A stretch of DNA of 64,000 nt, taken from positions 1 to 64,000 of the forward strand of contig NZ_JADOUS010000007.1 of NCBI RefSeq assembly GCF_015752045.1, written 5' to 3'. How positions within the stretch are numbered: the first letter of the stretch is position 1; each line of letters opens with the position of its first letter. Below the pieces are notes generated by a model. The model was given only the letters and a program-made list of their open reading frames with translations, did no database searches and was not told the DNA's origin. The stretch is from Arthrobacter_D sp015752045. GTDB taxonomy: Bacteria; Actinomycetota; Actinomycetes; Actinomycetales; Micrococcaceae. Shown here piece after piece: positions 1 through 7,068 of this stretch. The translations under genes and the position numbers were made by a program.

Positions 1-74
1 GATGTCTGCCCGATCCGAGAACGTCAAAGCCCTGCGTCCCACCAGGCAACTCCCTCTATCCAGTTATGTTGTTG

Positions 75-725
75 CTACGACGCTATGACACCAAGCAGTC
101 CCACGATCGACAATGCGGATCCTACGAAATCAAGCCGGACCTTGGCAGCAGGTACGTCCTCAACCTTCCGCAGAACGAGCAGGATCCCCAGGACGATGAC
201 CACCTCGCCGACGAAGACATAACGCCACGATGCGAACGTGGTCACAGCGCCACCGATGAGAGGACCCGCGGCGACCGCCATGGCCCCTGCTGCGGCCACC
301 AGTCCGTAGGCCCCGGCTCGGCGTTCCTGCGGGAAGTTGGCCGCGACGAGCGACACGATCGCGGGCATGATCAGTGCCGCCCCGATGCCCTCCAGAAGTG
401 ACCAGCCGAACAGCAGAACTGCCAGGTTCGGCGCAAGCGCCGTGGTCAGCGAACCTGCGGCATAGATGATCAGGCCCAGCGCGAAAGCCCGGCGGCGGCC
501 CATGATGGTCCCTACCTTGCCGCCGGTGATCATCAGCGACGCCATAACGAGGGTGTACAGGGTGATAGCTGTCTGAATACCGGTGATCGTCGTCCCGAGG
601 TCTGCCGCCACCGTGGCCATCGATACGTTCATCACCGAACTGTCGAGGGTCATCAGGAACTGGCCGGATGCCAGCACGCCCAGAACAAGTCCGGAGCCGG
701 CCTGCGAATCCCGGACGCTCAACAC
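75..725 (-). pseudogene. Truncated MFS drug:proton antiporter (DHA2-like), N-terminal half
   Basis: This reads as the first half of a 14-helix major facilitator superfamily exporter. About six hydrophobic segments are visible, with a loop 2-3 motif around GGKVGTIMGRRR and an antiporter-type motif near LIGGAVTTF. Family members are usually 450-520 residues, but this frame stops after 216 residues at the start of what would be helix 7, and the 74 bases left to the window edge contain stops in all three frames. It is therefore probably a decayed remnant, or was cut by an event beyond the edge. The GTG start overlaps the stop of the upstream lipoprotein gene by 7 bases, so the two were probably co-transcribed. 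A functional half-size protein is less likely. Confidence 0.6.
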
Positions 726-1180
726 GTGGCCTCCGTCTGCAGGTCACTGACCGCGGCCTGGACGTTGGCGGCTTCATCCCGCAGGGATCCGACCGCCTGG
801 CTCAGGGTGGCATCGTCGGGAACAGCCTCGACGGCTGAGACGAGCTCGTCCTTGGCCGTCCGCACAGGATCCACCTGGTCCTCCGCGACGTCCTGACTCG
901 CTTCGATCAGATCGTCGTAGGTCTTCACGACCTGATCCCGTGCCGAATCGAGCTGTTGAACGGTGACACCCGGGGCGAGTGCCCGTTTGAAATCTGTGAG
1001 GGCCGCAGCAAAGTCACTTGCTGCAGTGCACACCCCCGAGACGGTGTCCGGTGCCTTGCTGCTGCTAACGCTCGGCTCGGGCGTCGAGGTGCCGGATGTT
1101 GACGTGTTGCAGCCCGTGAGCATGGCGACAACTATCCCGAGTGCGATAGATCCAGCAAGGTTCGGGCGTGGTCTCGACAT
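719..1180 (-). CDS. Small secreted lipoprotein of unknown function
   Basis: A 153-residue protein with a lipoprotein signal peptide: a basic N-terminus (MSRPRPN), a hydrophobic stretch and an LTGC lipobox with the acylated Cys at residue 24. After a Ser/Thr-rich linker, the mature part looks mostly alpha-helical with spaced Ala, Val and Asp residues and a Cys pair (one near the start, one at the very C-terminus) that could form a disulfide. The ATG at 1180 is chosen over an upstream in-frame start because GGAG lies about 6-10 bases ahead of it and the signal peptide begins there. It overlaps the MFS fragment downstream. I do not recognise a named domain. The likely location is the outer face of the membrane. 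Confidence 0.75.
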   Translation of the reverse strand: MSRPRPNLAGSIALGIVVAMLTGCNTSTSGTSTPEPSVSSSKAPDTVSGVCTAASDFAAALTDFKRALAPGVTVQQLDSARDQVVKTYDDLIEASQDVAEDQVDPVRTAKDELVSAVEAVPDDATLSQAVGSLRDEAANVQAAVSDLQTEATC

Positions 1181-1919
1181 CGGAGGCTCCTTTGCGAAAG
1201 CTGACCTGGGAACAACCATTCGTCACTCGGGTCCTCGGGTTGGTTTGCGGGTCTACCGTGCCTCGGGTGCTGGTGCCCCTGACCCCGAGGTCATGACCAC
1301 CCGTGGAGAGCAATCGAGTGGCATCACGAGGGACGCGCCGGTAGCGGTGTCAGTCCTGCGCCTGCGTCGTGCAGCCAGTGGCATGTCAGACTCCTTGCTG
1401 CAGTCCCTCGGTTGACCGGGTTGCGGCGACGGGTCGCCGCAGTCTCATCCTGTGTGCCGGTCACAGCCGGCGCGTCACCCACCCGGGGTGACCCCACTCC
1501 GAGCGGGGCGTGGAGACCCGTCCCGGTCGTTCGTCAGGGGCGGCCGTGATGTCGTCCTGGTCGCAGGACTCACCGACGGCCCACTGGAACACACCCGAGG
1601 ACAGCTGGACGTACTCACGATCCCGTTGCGAACACACTGCAGGAGACACATTCCCGAGACACGGCGCGATCAACCACTCCCCCGCCAGTCCTGACGTTCG
1701 CCTCCCCGCCGCGCGGCGCTGCCGGACACCGCCTCCGCCCGGCCAAAGGATCCTGTACGAGACGAATATGGGCTGCCGGGCGTGCTGGCCAGTTCATACA
1801 CCCAGGCACTGCTGCCCCGGCGTCGACGACTGTTCCGACGTCGTCTGCGTTGCCGCCGGGGCCATGCTCGTGATCCTGAGCCCCGCCCCGGCGACCAGTG
1901 CCGCCGTCCCTCGAACCGG
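1181..1919. other. Stretch of about 740 bases with no convincing gene
   Basis: Short open frames exist on both strands, but none has a ribosome binding site, recognisable domain or family-like composition. A perfect 9-bp inverted repeat with a 2-base loop lies at 1422-1441 (TGCGGCGAC / GTCGCCGCA). A second short hairpin (GCCGG / CCGGC) follows within about 30 bases. The lipoprotein promoter should lie in the first part. The rest may be decayed coding sequence, but I cannot name a parent gene. Confidence 0.5.
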
Positions 1920-2387
1920 TCAGTCCCCCTGGTAGGCGGCCTTCAGCGCGGCGATGTCGAGCTTCCCCATGGCGAGCATGGCGGTCATGGCCCGCCGCGC
2001 GCCGTCCGGATCGTCGCCGCCGATCAGGGCCGGCAGGGCCGTCGGGATCACCTGCCAGGAGAGCCCGAACCGGTCCTTGAGCCAACCGCACCGGCCCTCC
2101 TCGCCGCCATCGGCCGTCAGCGCCGCCCAGTAGCGGTCCACCTCGGCCTGGTCACCGCAGGCGATCTGGAAGGACGTCGCTTCCGTGAAGGTGTACTGGG
2201 GCCCGCCGTTGAGCGCTACGAAAGGCTGCCCGTCGAGCTCGAACGTGACCATCATGGCAGCGTCCTCGGGACCGTCGCCTGCGCGGGAGACCCCGAGGAT
2301 GCGGGAGTTCCTCACCACCGAGGTGTAGAGCCGCGCGGCCTCCTCTGCGTCGCCGTCGAACCAGAGGCACGGGGTGATCGATCCCAT
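1920..2387 (-). CDS. VOC-superfamily protein (PhnB / 3-demethylubiquinone methyltransferase-like fold)
   Basis: A 155-residue protein with the two beta-alpha-beta-beta-beta repeats of the glyoxalase/VOC superfamily. It opens with the typical PhnB-like line ITPCLWFDGDAEEAARLYTS and carries FELDGQPFVALNGGP and WQVIPTAL blocks characteristic of the so-called 3-dmu-9_3-mt group. Despite that label, these proteins are not proven methyltransferases; many are stand-alone VOC proteins of unknown substrate. A GAAGGA ribosome binding site 7 bases before the ATG supports the start. It is divergent from the DUF3054 gene. The fold assignment is firm; the biochemical role is unknown. Confidence 0.85.
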   Translation of the reverse strand: MGSITPCLWFDGDAEEAARLYTSVVRNSRILGVSRAGDGPEDAAMMVTFELDGQPFVALNGGPQYTFTEATSFQIACGDQAEVDRYWAALTADGGEEGRCGWLKDRFGLSWQVIPTALPALIGGDDPDGARRAMTAMLAMGKLDIAALKAAYQGD

Positions 2388-2467
2388 CGGCTGTCCTTCG
2401 CTCAGGCCGCGCCACGGTGCACGACGATCGCCTGAACCTAGTCCACGGACACGACGGCGACAACCAC

Positions 2468-2473
2468 TAGGCT
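2468..2473 (+). promoter_or_regulatory. -10 hexamer TAGGCT for a probably leaderless DUF3054 mRNA
   Basis: TAGGCT is followed by exactly 6 bases and then the ATG at 2480. No Shine-Dalgarno sequence precedes the ATG. No clear -35 box was found. Confidence 0.45.
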
Positions 2474-2479
2474 GATCCC

Positions 2480-2902
2480 ATGCCCCGTAGCGACTCCCTT
2501 CGTCCCGCCCACCCGGCTTCGTCCCGGTCGGCGCGTGCGCGGACGGCCCCGTTCGTGTGGGGCATCGCCGACGTCGTCCTCATCCTCGTCTTCGCCGCCT
2601 CGGGGCGCCGCACGCACGAGCACGGCGTCACCGTCGCCGGCGTCCTCGACACCGCGTGGCCGTTCCTCCTGGCCTACGCCGTCGCGGCCCTGGCCGCGCG
2701 TGCGTGGCGTTCGCCGGGCGCCGCGTGGCCCACCGGAGTGGTCCTGTGGCTGGTGACCGTCGCCGGCGGCCTGGCAGTACGGGCGATGTCGGGCGCAGGG
2801 GTCGCTCCCAGCTTCCAGGTCGTCACGCTGATCGTCCTCGGTGCGTTCCTGCTGCTGCCGCGCGTCGTCCTTCGGACGATCCGGCGGCGCCGGCGGCGGT
2901 AG
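2480..2902 (+). CDS. DUF3054 family integral membrane protein
   Basis: A 140-residue protein with four hydrophobic helices and a basic C-terminal tail ending in a run of arginines. The line FVWGIADVVLILVFAASGRRTHEHG, read in two parts, is the signature of DUF3054, a small actinobacterial membrane family without known function. The Arg-rich tail should lie in the cytoplasm. The ATG has no ribosome binding site but sits 6 bases after a -10 hexamer, so the mRNA may be leaderless. It is followed after 39 bases by a small Lrp-type regulator gene on the same strand, so the two could be co-transcribed. Confidence 0.85.
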   Translation: MPRSDSLRPAHPASSRSARARTAPFVWGIADVVLILVFAASGRRTHEHGVTVAGVLDTAWPFLLAYAVAALAARAWRSPGAAWPTGVVLWLVTVAGGLAVRAMSGAGVAPSFQVVTLIVLGAFLLLPRVVLRTIRRRRRR

Positions 2903-2941
2903 CGTAGGTCCGATTCCTCCTCGTCTCCCGAAAGGCATGCC

Positions 2942-3223
2942 ATGATCACCGCATTCGTCCTCATCCAGACCGACGCCTCCCGGATCCCCGAGAGCGCGCA
3001 GTCCATCTCAGAGATCGCCGGCATCAGCGAGGTGTACTCGGTGACAGGCGAGTGGGACCTCATCGCCATCGCGCGCGTGAGCCGCCACGAGGACCTGGCC
3101 GACGTGATCGCCGACCGCCTGTCGAAGATCGAGGGCATCCGTTCGACGACGACGCAGATCGCCTTCCGCTCCTACTCCCAGCACGATCTCGACGCGGCTT
3201 TCAGCCTGGGCTTCGACAGCTGA
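2942..3223 (+). CDS. Stand-alone Lrp/AsnC ligand-binding (RAM) domain protein
   Basis: A 93-residue protein consisting only of the effector-binding and oligomerising domain of Lrp/AsnC regulators; the N-terminal helix-turn-helix is absent. The motif SVTGEWDLIAIARV and the following helix DLADVIADRLSKIEG are typical. Such SraM-type proteins assemble into ring-like oligomers and may bind amino acids or join full-length Lrp proteins. GAAAGG is the ribosome binding site. Its place beside trpD and the cytochrome genes is conserved in many actinobacteria; a role in sensing amino acids, perhaps tryptophan-related, is inference only. Confidence 0.85.
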   Translation: MITAFVLIQTDASRIPESAQSISEIAGISEVYSVTGEWDLIAIARVSRHEDLADVIADRLSKIEGIRSTTTQIAFRSYSQHDLDAAFSLGFDS

Positions 3224-3230
3224 GGCCCGC

Positions 3231-3246
3231 CGCAGCACGCGCTGCG
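3231..3246. terminator. Short hairpin between converging Lrp-like gene and trpD
   Basis: CGCAGC-ACGC-GCTGCG forms a 6-bp stem in the 27-base gap between convergent genes. There is no U-run, so terminator function is uncertain. Confidence 0.3.
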
Positions 3247-3250
3247 ACGG

Positions 3251-4312
3251 TCAGTACGAGCGGCTGACCTCGACCCAGCGCTCCAGGACCCCGCGGGCCG
3301 CACCGGAATCGATCGACGCGCGCGCATGCTGCATTCCCGCTGTGATCCGGTCCAGGAGGCTTCCTTCCGCGGTGGGGTCGAGTGCCACGAGGCCGGCGGC
3401 GGTGTTGAGGACGACGGCGTCCCGGACAGGTCCGGTCTCGCCGTCCAGCACCGATCGGACCACCGCGGCGTTCCCTGCGGCATCGGAGCCGCGCAGCGCA
3501 TCGACGGGGACGACATCGAGTCCGAAGTCCTCGGGGTGCACCTCGTGGGCCCTCACCTGTCCGTCGCGGACCTCCCACACGGTGGAGGACCCGCTGGTCG
3601 TCAGCTTGTCCCGGCCGTCGTCGCCCCGGAAGACGAGGGCGCGGGTTCCACGCGCCGCGAGGACACCGGCCATCAGGGGGGCCATCCTCGCGTCCGCGCA
3701 GCCGAGCGCCTGCGCACTGACGCCGGCCGGGTTGCTCAACGGCCCCAGGAAGTTGAAGGCGGTGGGGATGCCGAGCTCGCGGCGCGGCACCGCCACGTGC
3801 TTCATGGACGGGTGGAAGACCTGGGCGAAGCAGAAGGTGATGCCGGCCCGCTCCGCGGTCCTGGCGACGTCGGCGGGCGGCAGGTCGAGCCGGACGCCGA
3901 GTTCCTCGATCACATCCGCGGCCCCGGACGCGGAGGAGGCACCCCGGTTCCCGTGCTTGACGACCCTCGCACCGGCGCCCACGGCCACCAGCGACGACAT
4001 CGTGGAGATGTTGAGGGTACCCAGTCCGTCGCCGCCCGTCCCGACGATGTCCAGCGTGGGACCTTCCACCTGGATCCTGTGCGCCCTGCCGAGCATCGCC
4101 TCGACCAACCCCGTGAGCTCGTCGACCGATTCCCCCTTGGCACGCAGCGCTACCAGGAAGCCCGCGATCTGGGCATGGCTCGCCTCTCCCGCCATGATCG
4201 TGTCCATCGCCCAGCGGCTCTGTCCCACGCTCAGATCCGTGCCCGCGAGGAGGGACGAGAAGATCGACGGCCAGGTGGGCTGCACCGCAGCGGGGCTTGT
4301 TGTCAGGCTCAC
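3251..4312 (-). CDS. trpD: Anthranilate phosphoribosyltransferase
   Basis: Transfers the phosphoribosyl group of PRPP to anthranilate in tryptophan synthesis. The 353-residue length is normal for the family. The PRPP-binding glycine-rich loop GTGGDG (residues 91-96), NIST (101-104) and KHGNRGASS (119-127) are intact, as is the later FNFLGPLSNP block. The GTG start at 4312 lies exactly 6 bases after the -10-like hexamer TAATCT with no ribosome binding site, suggesting a leaderless mRNA. The other trp genes are not in the window; trpD standing alone next to ctaE is usual in actinobacteria. A 15-bp palindrome shared with the qcrC and ctaC promoters touches its -10 box. Confidence 0.97.
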   Translation of the reverse strand: MSLTTSPAAVQPTWPSIFSSLLAGTDLSVGQSRWAMDTIMAGEASHAQIAGFLVALRAKGESVDELTGLVEAMLGRAHRIQVEGPTLDIVGTGGDGLGTLNISTMSSLVAVGAGARVVKHGNRGASSASGAADVIEELGVRLDLPPADVARTAERAGITFCFAQVFHPSMKHVAVPRRELGIPTAFNFLGPLSNPAGVSAQALGCADARMAPLMAGVLAARGTRALVFRGDDGRDKLTTSGSSTVWEVRDGQVRAHEVHPEDFGLDVVPVDALRGSDAAGNAAVVRSVLDGETGPVRDAVVLNTAAGLVALDPTAEGSLLDRITAGMQHARASIDSGAARGVLERWVEVSRSY

Positions 4313-4318
4313 CGTCCC

Positions 4319-4324
4319 AGATTA
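4319..4324 (-). promoter_or_regulatory. trpD -10 hexamer (TAATCT on the - strand)
   Basis: TAATCT is followed by 6 bases (GGGACG) and the GTG start of trpD. The adjoining palindrome occupies the region that would separate -10 from -35. No good -35 match is visible. Confidence 0.5.
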
Positions 4325-4339
4325 TCTACGAATTGTAGA
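4325..4339. promoter_or_regulatory. Putative operator TCTAC-GAATT-GTAGA
   Basis: A perfect 5+5 inverted repeat with a 5-base spacer, abutting the trpD -10 box and about 110 bases upstream of the ctaE -10 box. The same pattern occurs at the qcrC promoter and, with one mismatch, upstream of ctaC. The position suggests a repressor site for trpD; an effect on ctaE is possible. TAC/GTA half-sites recall BlaI/CopY-type operators, but the regulator is unknown. Confidence 0.5.
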
Positions 4340-4447
4340 AAGTCATCTCGGGGAACTTCCCCGGAATACCGGGCGTTGCGCGTCCCCCTGCGCGGCAAGG
4401 CCCCCGCAACGGCCGTTTCGCGTTGGTGATCGCGCTGATCTTGGGGA

Positions 4448-4453
4448 CATAAT
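4448..4453 (+). promoter_or_regulatory. ctaE -10 hexamer CATAAT
   Basis: CATAAT matches TATAAT at five of six positions and lies 6 bases before the GTG start of ctaE. A possible -35 (TTGGTG, 4423-4428) is 19 bases upstream. There is no ribosome binding site, so the mRNA is probably leaderless. Confidence 0.5.
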
Positions 4454-4459
4454 GAGTCT

Positions 4460-5098
4460 GTGACATCTGCGACCCAAGCCCCCAGCGCCGCCCCGCATCA
4501 AGCACTGAACCGCCCCAACATGGTTTCCGTCGGAACCGTGGTGTGGCTGTCCAGCGAGCTGATGTTCTTCGCCGGCCTCTTTGCCATGTACTTCACCCTG
4601 CGCTCCACCTCCGGTGAGCTGTGGGCGATGGAGACCGAGAAGCTGAACGTCCCGTTCGCGCTCGTGAACACCGTCATCCTGGTGTCGAGCTCGTTCAGCT
4701 GCCAGTTCGGCGTGTTCGCCGCGGAGCGCCTCCAGCCCCGCAGGACGGGCGGACTCCTCCAGCTGTCCCGCTGGGGCATGGTCGAGTGGTTCCTGCTGAC
4801 GTTCGTCATGGGCGCGATCTTCGTCTCCGTCCAGGCCTACGAGTACGCAGAGCTGGTCGCCGAAGGCGTCGCACTGAACTCCAACGCCTTCGGGTCCGCC
4901 TTCTACATCACCACAGGCTTCCACGGGATCCACGTGGTCGGCGGCCTCGTCGCCTTCCTGCTGATCATCGGCCGTGCGTTCATCGCCCGCCAGTTCGGGC
5001 ACTTCGAGGCCACCTCGGCCATCGTCACGTCCTACTACTGGCACTTCGTCGACGTCGTCTGGATCGGCCTCTTCATCATCATCTACTTCCTTCAGTAA
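4460..5098 (+). CDS. ctaE: Cytochrome c oxidase (aa3) subunit III
   Basis: Subunit III of the aa3-type terminal oxidase in the plasma membrane, where it stabilises subunit I and supports proton uptake. The 212 residues form five transmembrane helices, the short actinobacterial form lacking the first two helices of the mitochondrial protein. Family landmarks include SSELMFFAGLFAMYFTLR, GSAFYITTGFHGIHV and the C-terminal YYWHFVDVVWIGLF. The GTG start is the only in-frame choice consistent with family N-termini; an ATG 8 bases upstream runs into a stop at once. ctaE leads into qcrCAB, encoding the bcc complex with which it forms the bcc-aa3 supercomplex. Confidence 0.97.
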   Translation: MTSATQAPSAAPHQALNRPNMVSVGTVVWLSSELMFFAGLFAMYFTLRSTSGELWAMETEKLNVPFALVNTVILVSSSFSCQFGVFAAERLQPRRTGGLLQLSRWGMVEWFLLTFVMGAIFVSVQAYEYAELVAEGVALNSNAFGSAFYITTGFHGIHVVGGLVAFLLIIGRAFIARQFGHFEATSAIVTSYYWHFVDVVWIGLFIIIYFLQ

Positions 5099-5115
5099 CT
5101 CCTCCTGTAGGCTCT

Positions 5116-5130
5116 TCTACTAGAGGTAGA
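5116..5130. promoter_or_regulatory. Putative operator TCTAC-TAGAG-GTAGA at the qcrC promoter
   Basis: A perfect inverted repeat (extendable to 6+6, 5115-5131) between ctaE and qcrC. Its right arm overlaps the hexamer TAGAAT (5127-5132), a good -10 candidate, so a bound protein should block an internal qcrCAB promoter. It matches the trpD/ctaE site in arm sequence and spacing. Confidence 0.5.
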
Positions 5131-5183
5131 ATTCACTGAAGAATCTCCGCAGCGCTCGCACCGAAAAAGGCAGGAACCACCCC

Positions 5184-5975
5184 GTGAAGGCACTCTCCCA
5201 GAGGCGGCGTCACCCACTCGCAGCGTTGGCGCTGCTGTTAATGGCGCTCCTCGTCACCGGCGGAATCTACGCCGCAGCCAGCACCGCCAACGAGGCGCAG
5301 GCACAGACCACCACATTCACTGCCGACGACGTCGAAGAGGGCAGTAAGCTCTTCACGGCGAACTGCGCCTCCTGCCACGGCTTGGGGGCCACGGGATCGG
5401 ACGCTGCGCCGTCGCTCGTCGGCGTCGGAGCCGCATCCGTCGACTTCCAGGTCGGCACCGGCCGCATGCCGATGCAGATGGACGGTCCGCAGGCCCAGGT
5501 CAAGCCGGTCCAGTTCAATGACGAGCAGATCAGCCAGATGGCCGCATACGTGGCCTCGCTCGGTGCCGGCCCGTCCATCCCGTCCGAAGACATCCTCGAC
5601 GCGTCCGAAGGCGACCCGGCCAACGGCGGTGAGCTCTTCCGTGTGAACTGCGCCATGTGCCACAACGCTGCCGCTGCCGGTGGCGCCCTGACCCGCGGCA
5701 AGTACGCCCCGTCCCTCGCGGGCGTGAGCGAGAAGCACATCTACGAGGCGATGGTCACCGGTCCGCAGAACATGCCGGTCTTCAACGACGCCAACGTGAG
5801 CCCCGAGGACAAGCAGGACATCATCGCCTTCCTCAACACCATCGACGAGCAGGGCTCTCCCGGCGGAGCGGATCTCGGTTCGCTCGGCCCCGTCTCCGAG
5901 GGCCTGTTCATCTGGGTCGCCGGCCTCGGCGTCATCATCGCGTTCACCGTGTGGCTCACGTCGCGCTCCTCCTGA
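5184..5975 (+). CDS. qcrC: Cytochrome bcc complex diheme cytochrome c subunit
   Basis: Carries electrons from the Rieske centre directly to the CuA site of the aa3 oxidase, replacing soluble cytochrome c. A signal anchor (residues 12-32) precedes two cytochrome c domains with CASCH (61-65) and CAMCH (156-160) heme c motifs. A C-terminal helix near 240-258 anchors it in the membrane. Candidate axial Met ligands lie in RMPMQ (94-98) and in the NMPVF segment of the second domain. The 263-residue length fits actinobacterial QcrC. The GTG start follows AGGAA. It is followed by qcrA after 69 bases and is transcribed with qcrA and qcrB. Confidence 0.97.
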   Translation: MKALSQRRRHPLAALALLLMALLVTGGIYAAASTANEAQAQTTTFTADDVEEGSKLFTANCASCHGLGATGSDAAPSLVGVGAASVDFQVGTGRMPMQMDGPQAQVKPVQFNDEQISQMAAYVASLGAGPSIPSEDILDASEGDPANGGELFRVNCAMCHNAAAAGGALTRGKYAPSLAGVSEKHIYEAMVTGPQNMPVFNDANVSPEDKQDIIAFLNTIDEQGSPGGADLGSLGPVSEGLFIWVAGLGVIIAFTVWLTSRSS

Positions 5976-6044
5976 CCATCCAGGAGCGTCTCGTGAACGA
6001 ATCAATTACAGACTCGCAGTACCTAATGAAAGATAAGAGGGATC

Positions 6045-7067
6045 ATGGCCGACTCTAGTCACGGCGCCCCCGGCAGCTCGGTCACTGTTGCCACGCCCGG
6101 GCGGGCGCTGGACGAGTTCGAGAACCCGGGCCTCCCGCCCCACCGCCCGCGCCTCGCCGATCGGGATCCGCGTGCCGAGAAGCGTGCCGAACGCCAGGTC
6201 GCTCTGCTGTTCTTCGTCTCGGTCCTCGGGACGCTGCTCTTCTTCGCCGGATACTTCCTGGTACCGCTCGACGAGACCATCGCGCGGCTGCGCCTCCAGA
6301 ACCTGCTCCTCGGGCTCGGCACCGCCTTCGCGATGCTGGGCATCGGCGTCGGGATCGTCCACTGGGCCAAGACCCTCATGCCCGACCACGAGGTCACGGA
6401 GCAGCGTCACGAGATCCGCCCCGAGCAGGACCGCCGGGACGCCGAGAAGATCGTCAACGACATCCTCGACGAGTCCGGCATCAAGCGGCGTCCCCTGATC
6501 CGGAACACGCTCCTCGGAGCCGCACTCCTCGCCCCGCTCCCTGCGATCGTCATCTTCCGCGATCTAGGACCCCTGCCCGGCAACGTGCTCAAGGAGACCA
6601 TGTGGGACACGGGTGTCCGCCTGACCCGGGATCCGAGCGGTACGCCCATCCGGGCGTCGGACGTGACCATCGGTTCAGCTTTCCACGTGATCCCCGAAGG
6701 ACTGAACGAGGTCGAGAACAAGCTCGAGGAGAAGGCCAAGGCGGTCGTCCTGCTCATGCGCCTCGATCCGGAAGAACTCAACCCTTCTCCTGGCCGGGAG
6801 AACTGGGCGTACGACGGCATCGTGGCGTACTCCAAGATTTGCACGCACGTCGGCTGCCCGGTCGCGCTGTACGAGCAGCAGACGCACCACCTGCTGTGCC
6901 CCTGCCACCAGTCCACCTTCGACCTCGAGCAAGAGTGCAAGGTGATCTTCGGTCCTGCAGCACGTCCGCTGCCGCAGCTACCCATCGAAGTCGACGACGA
7001 GGGCTACCTCGTCGCGTCTAGCGATTTCCAAGAACCCGTAGGACCTAGTTTCTGGGAGCGAGGCTGA
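6045..7067 (+). CDS. qcrA: Cytochrome bcc complex Rieske iron-sulfur subunit
   Basis: Holds the 2Fe-2S cluster that takes electrons from menaquinol and passes them to QcrC. Three transmembrane helices (about 52-72, 87-108 and 153-172) are visible, the actinobacterial form rather than the one-helix proteobacterial one. The C-terminal Rieske domain has CTHVGC (266-271) and CPCH (285-288), giving cluster ligands C266, H268, C285 and H288 and a disulfide between C271 and C287. The 340-residue length is usual. One base separates its stop from the qcrB start codon, indicating tight coupling. Confidence 0.97.
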   Translation: MADSSHGAPGSSVTVATPGRALDEFENPGLPPHRPRLADRDPRAEKRAERQVALLFFVSVLGTLLFFAGYFLVPLDETIARLRLQNLLLGLGTAFAMLGIGVGIVHWAKTLMPDHEVTEQRHEIRPEQDRRDAEKIVNDILDESGIKRRPLIRNTLLGAALLAPLPAIVIFRDLGPLPGNVLKETMWDTGVRLTRDPSGTPIRASDVTIGSAFHVIPEGLNEVENKLEEKAKAVVLLMRLDPEELNPSPGRENWAYDGIVAYSKICTHVGCPVALYEQQTHHLLCPCHQSTFDLEQECKVIFGPAARPLPQLPIEVDDEGYLVASSDFQEPVGPSFWERG

Positions 7068-7068
7068 C

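Noticed and set aside
1422..1441. Perfect 9-bp hairpin as a terminator
   Set aside because: The nearest gene end is about 480 bases away and no U-run follows; kept only as a noted repeat.
4452..4463. ATG at 4452 as the ctaE start
   Set aside because: It meets a stop codon after three codons and is out of frame; it overlaps the -10 box.
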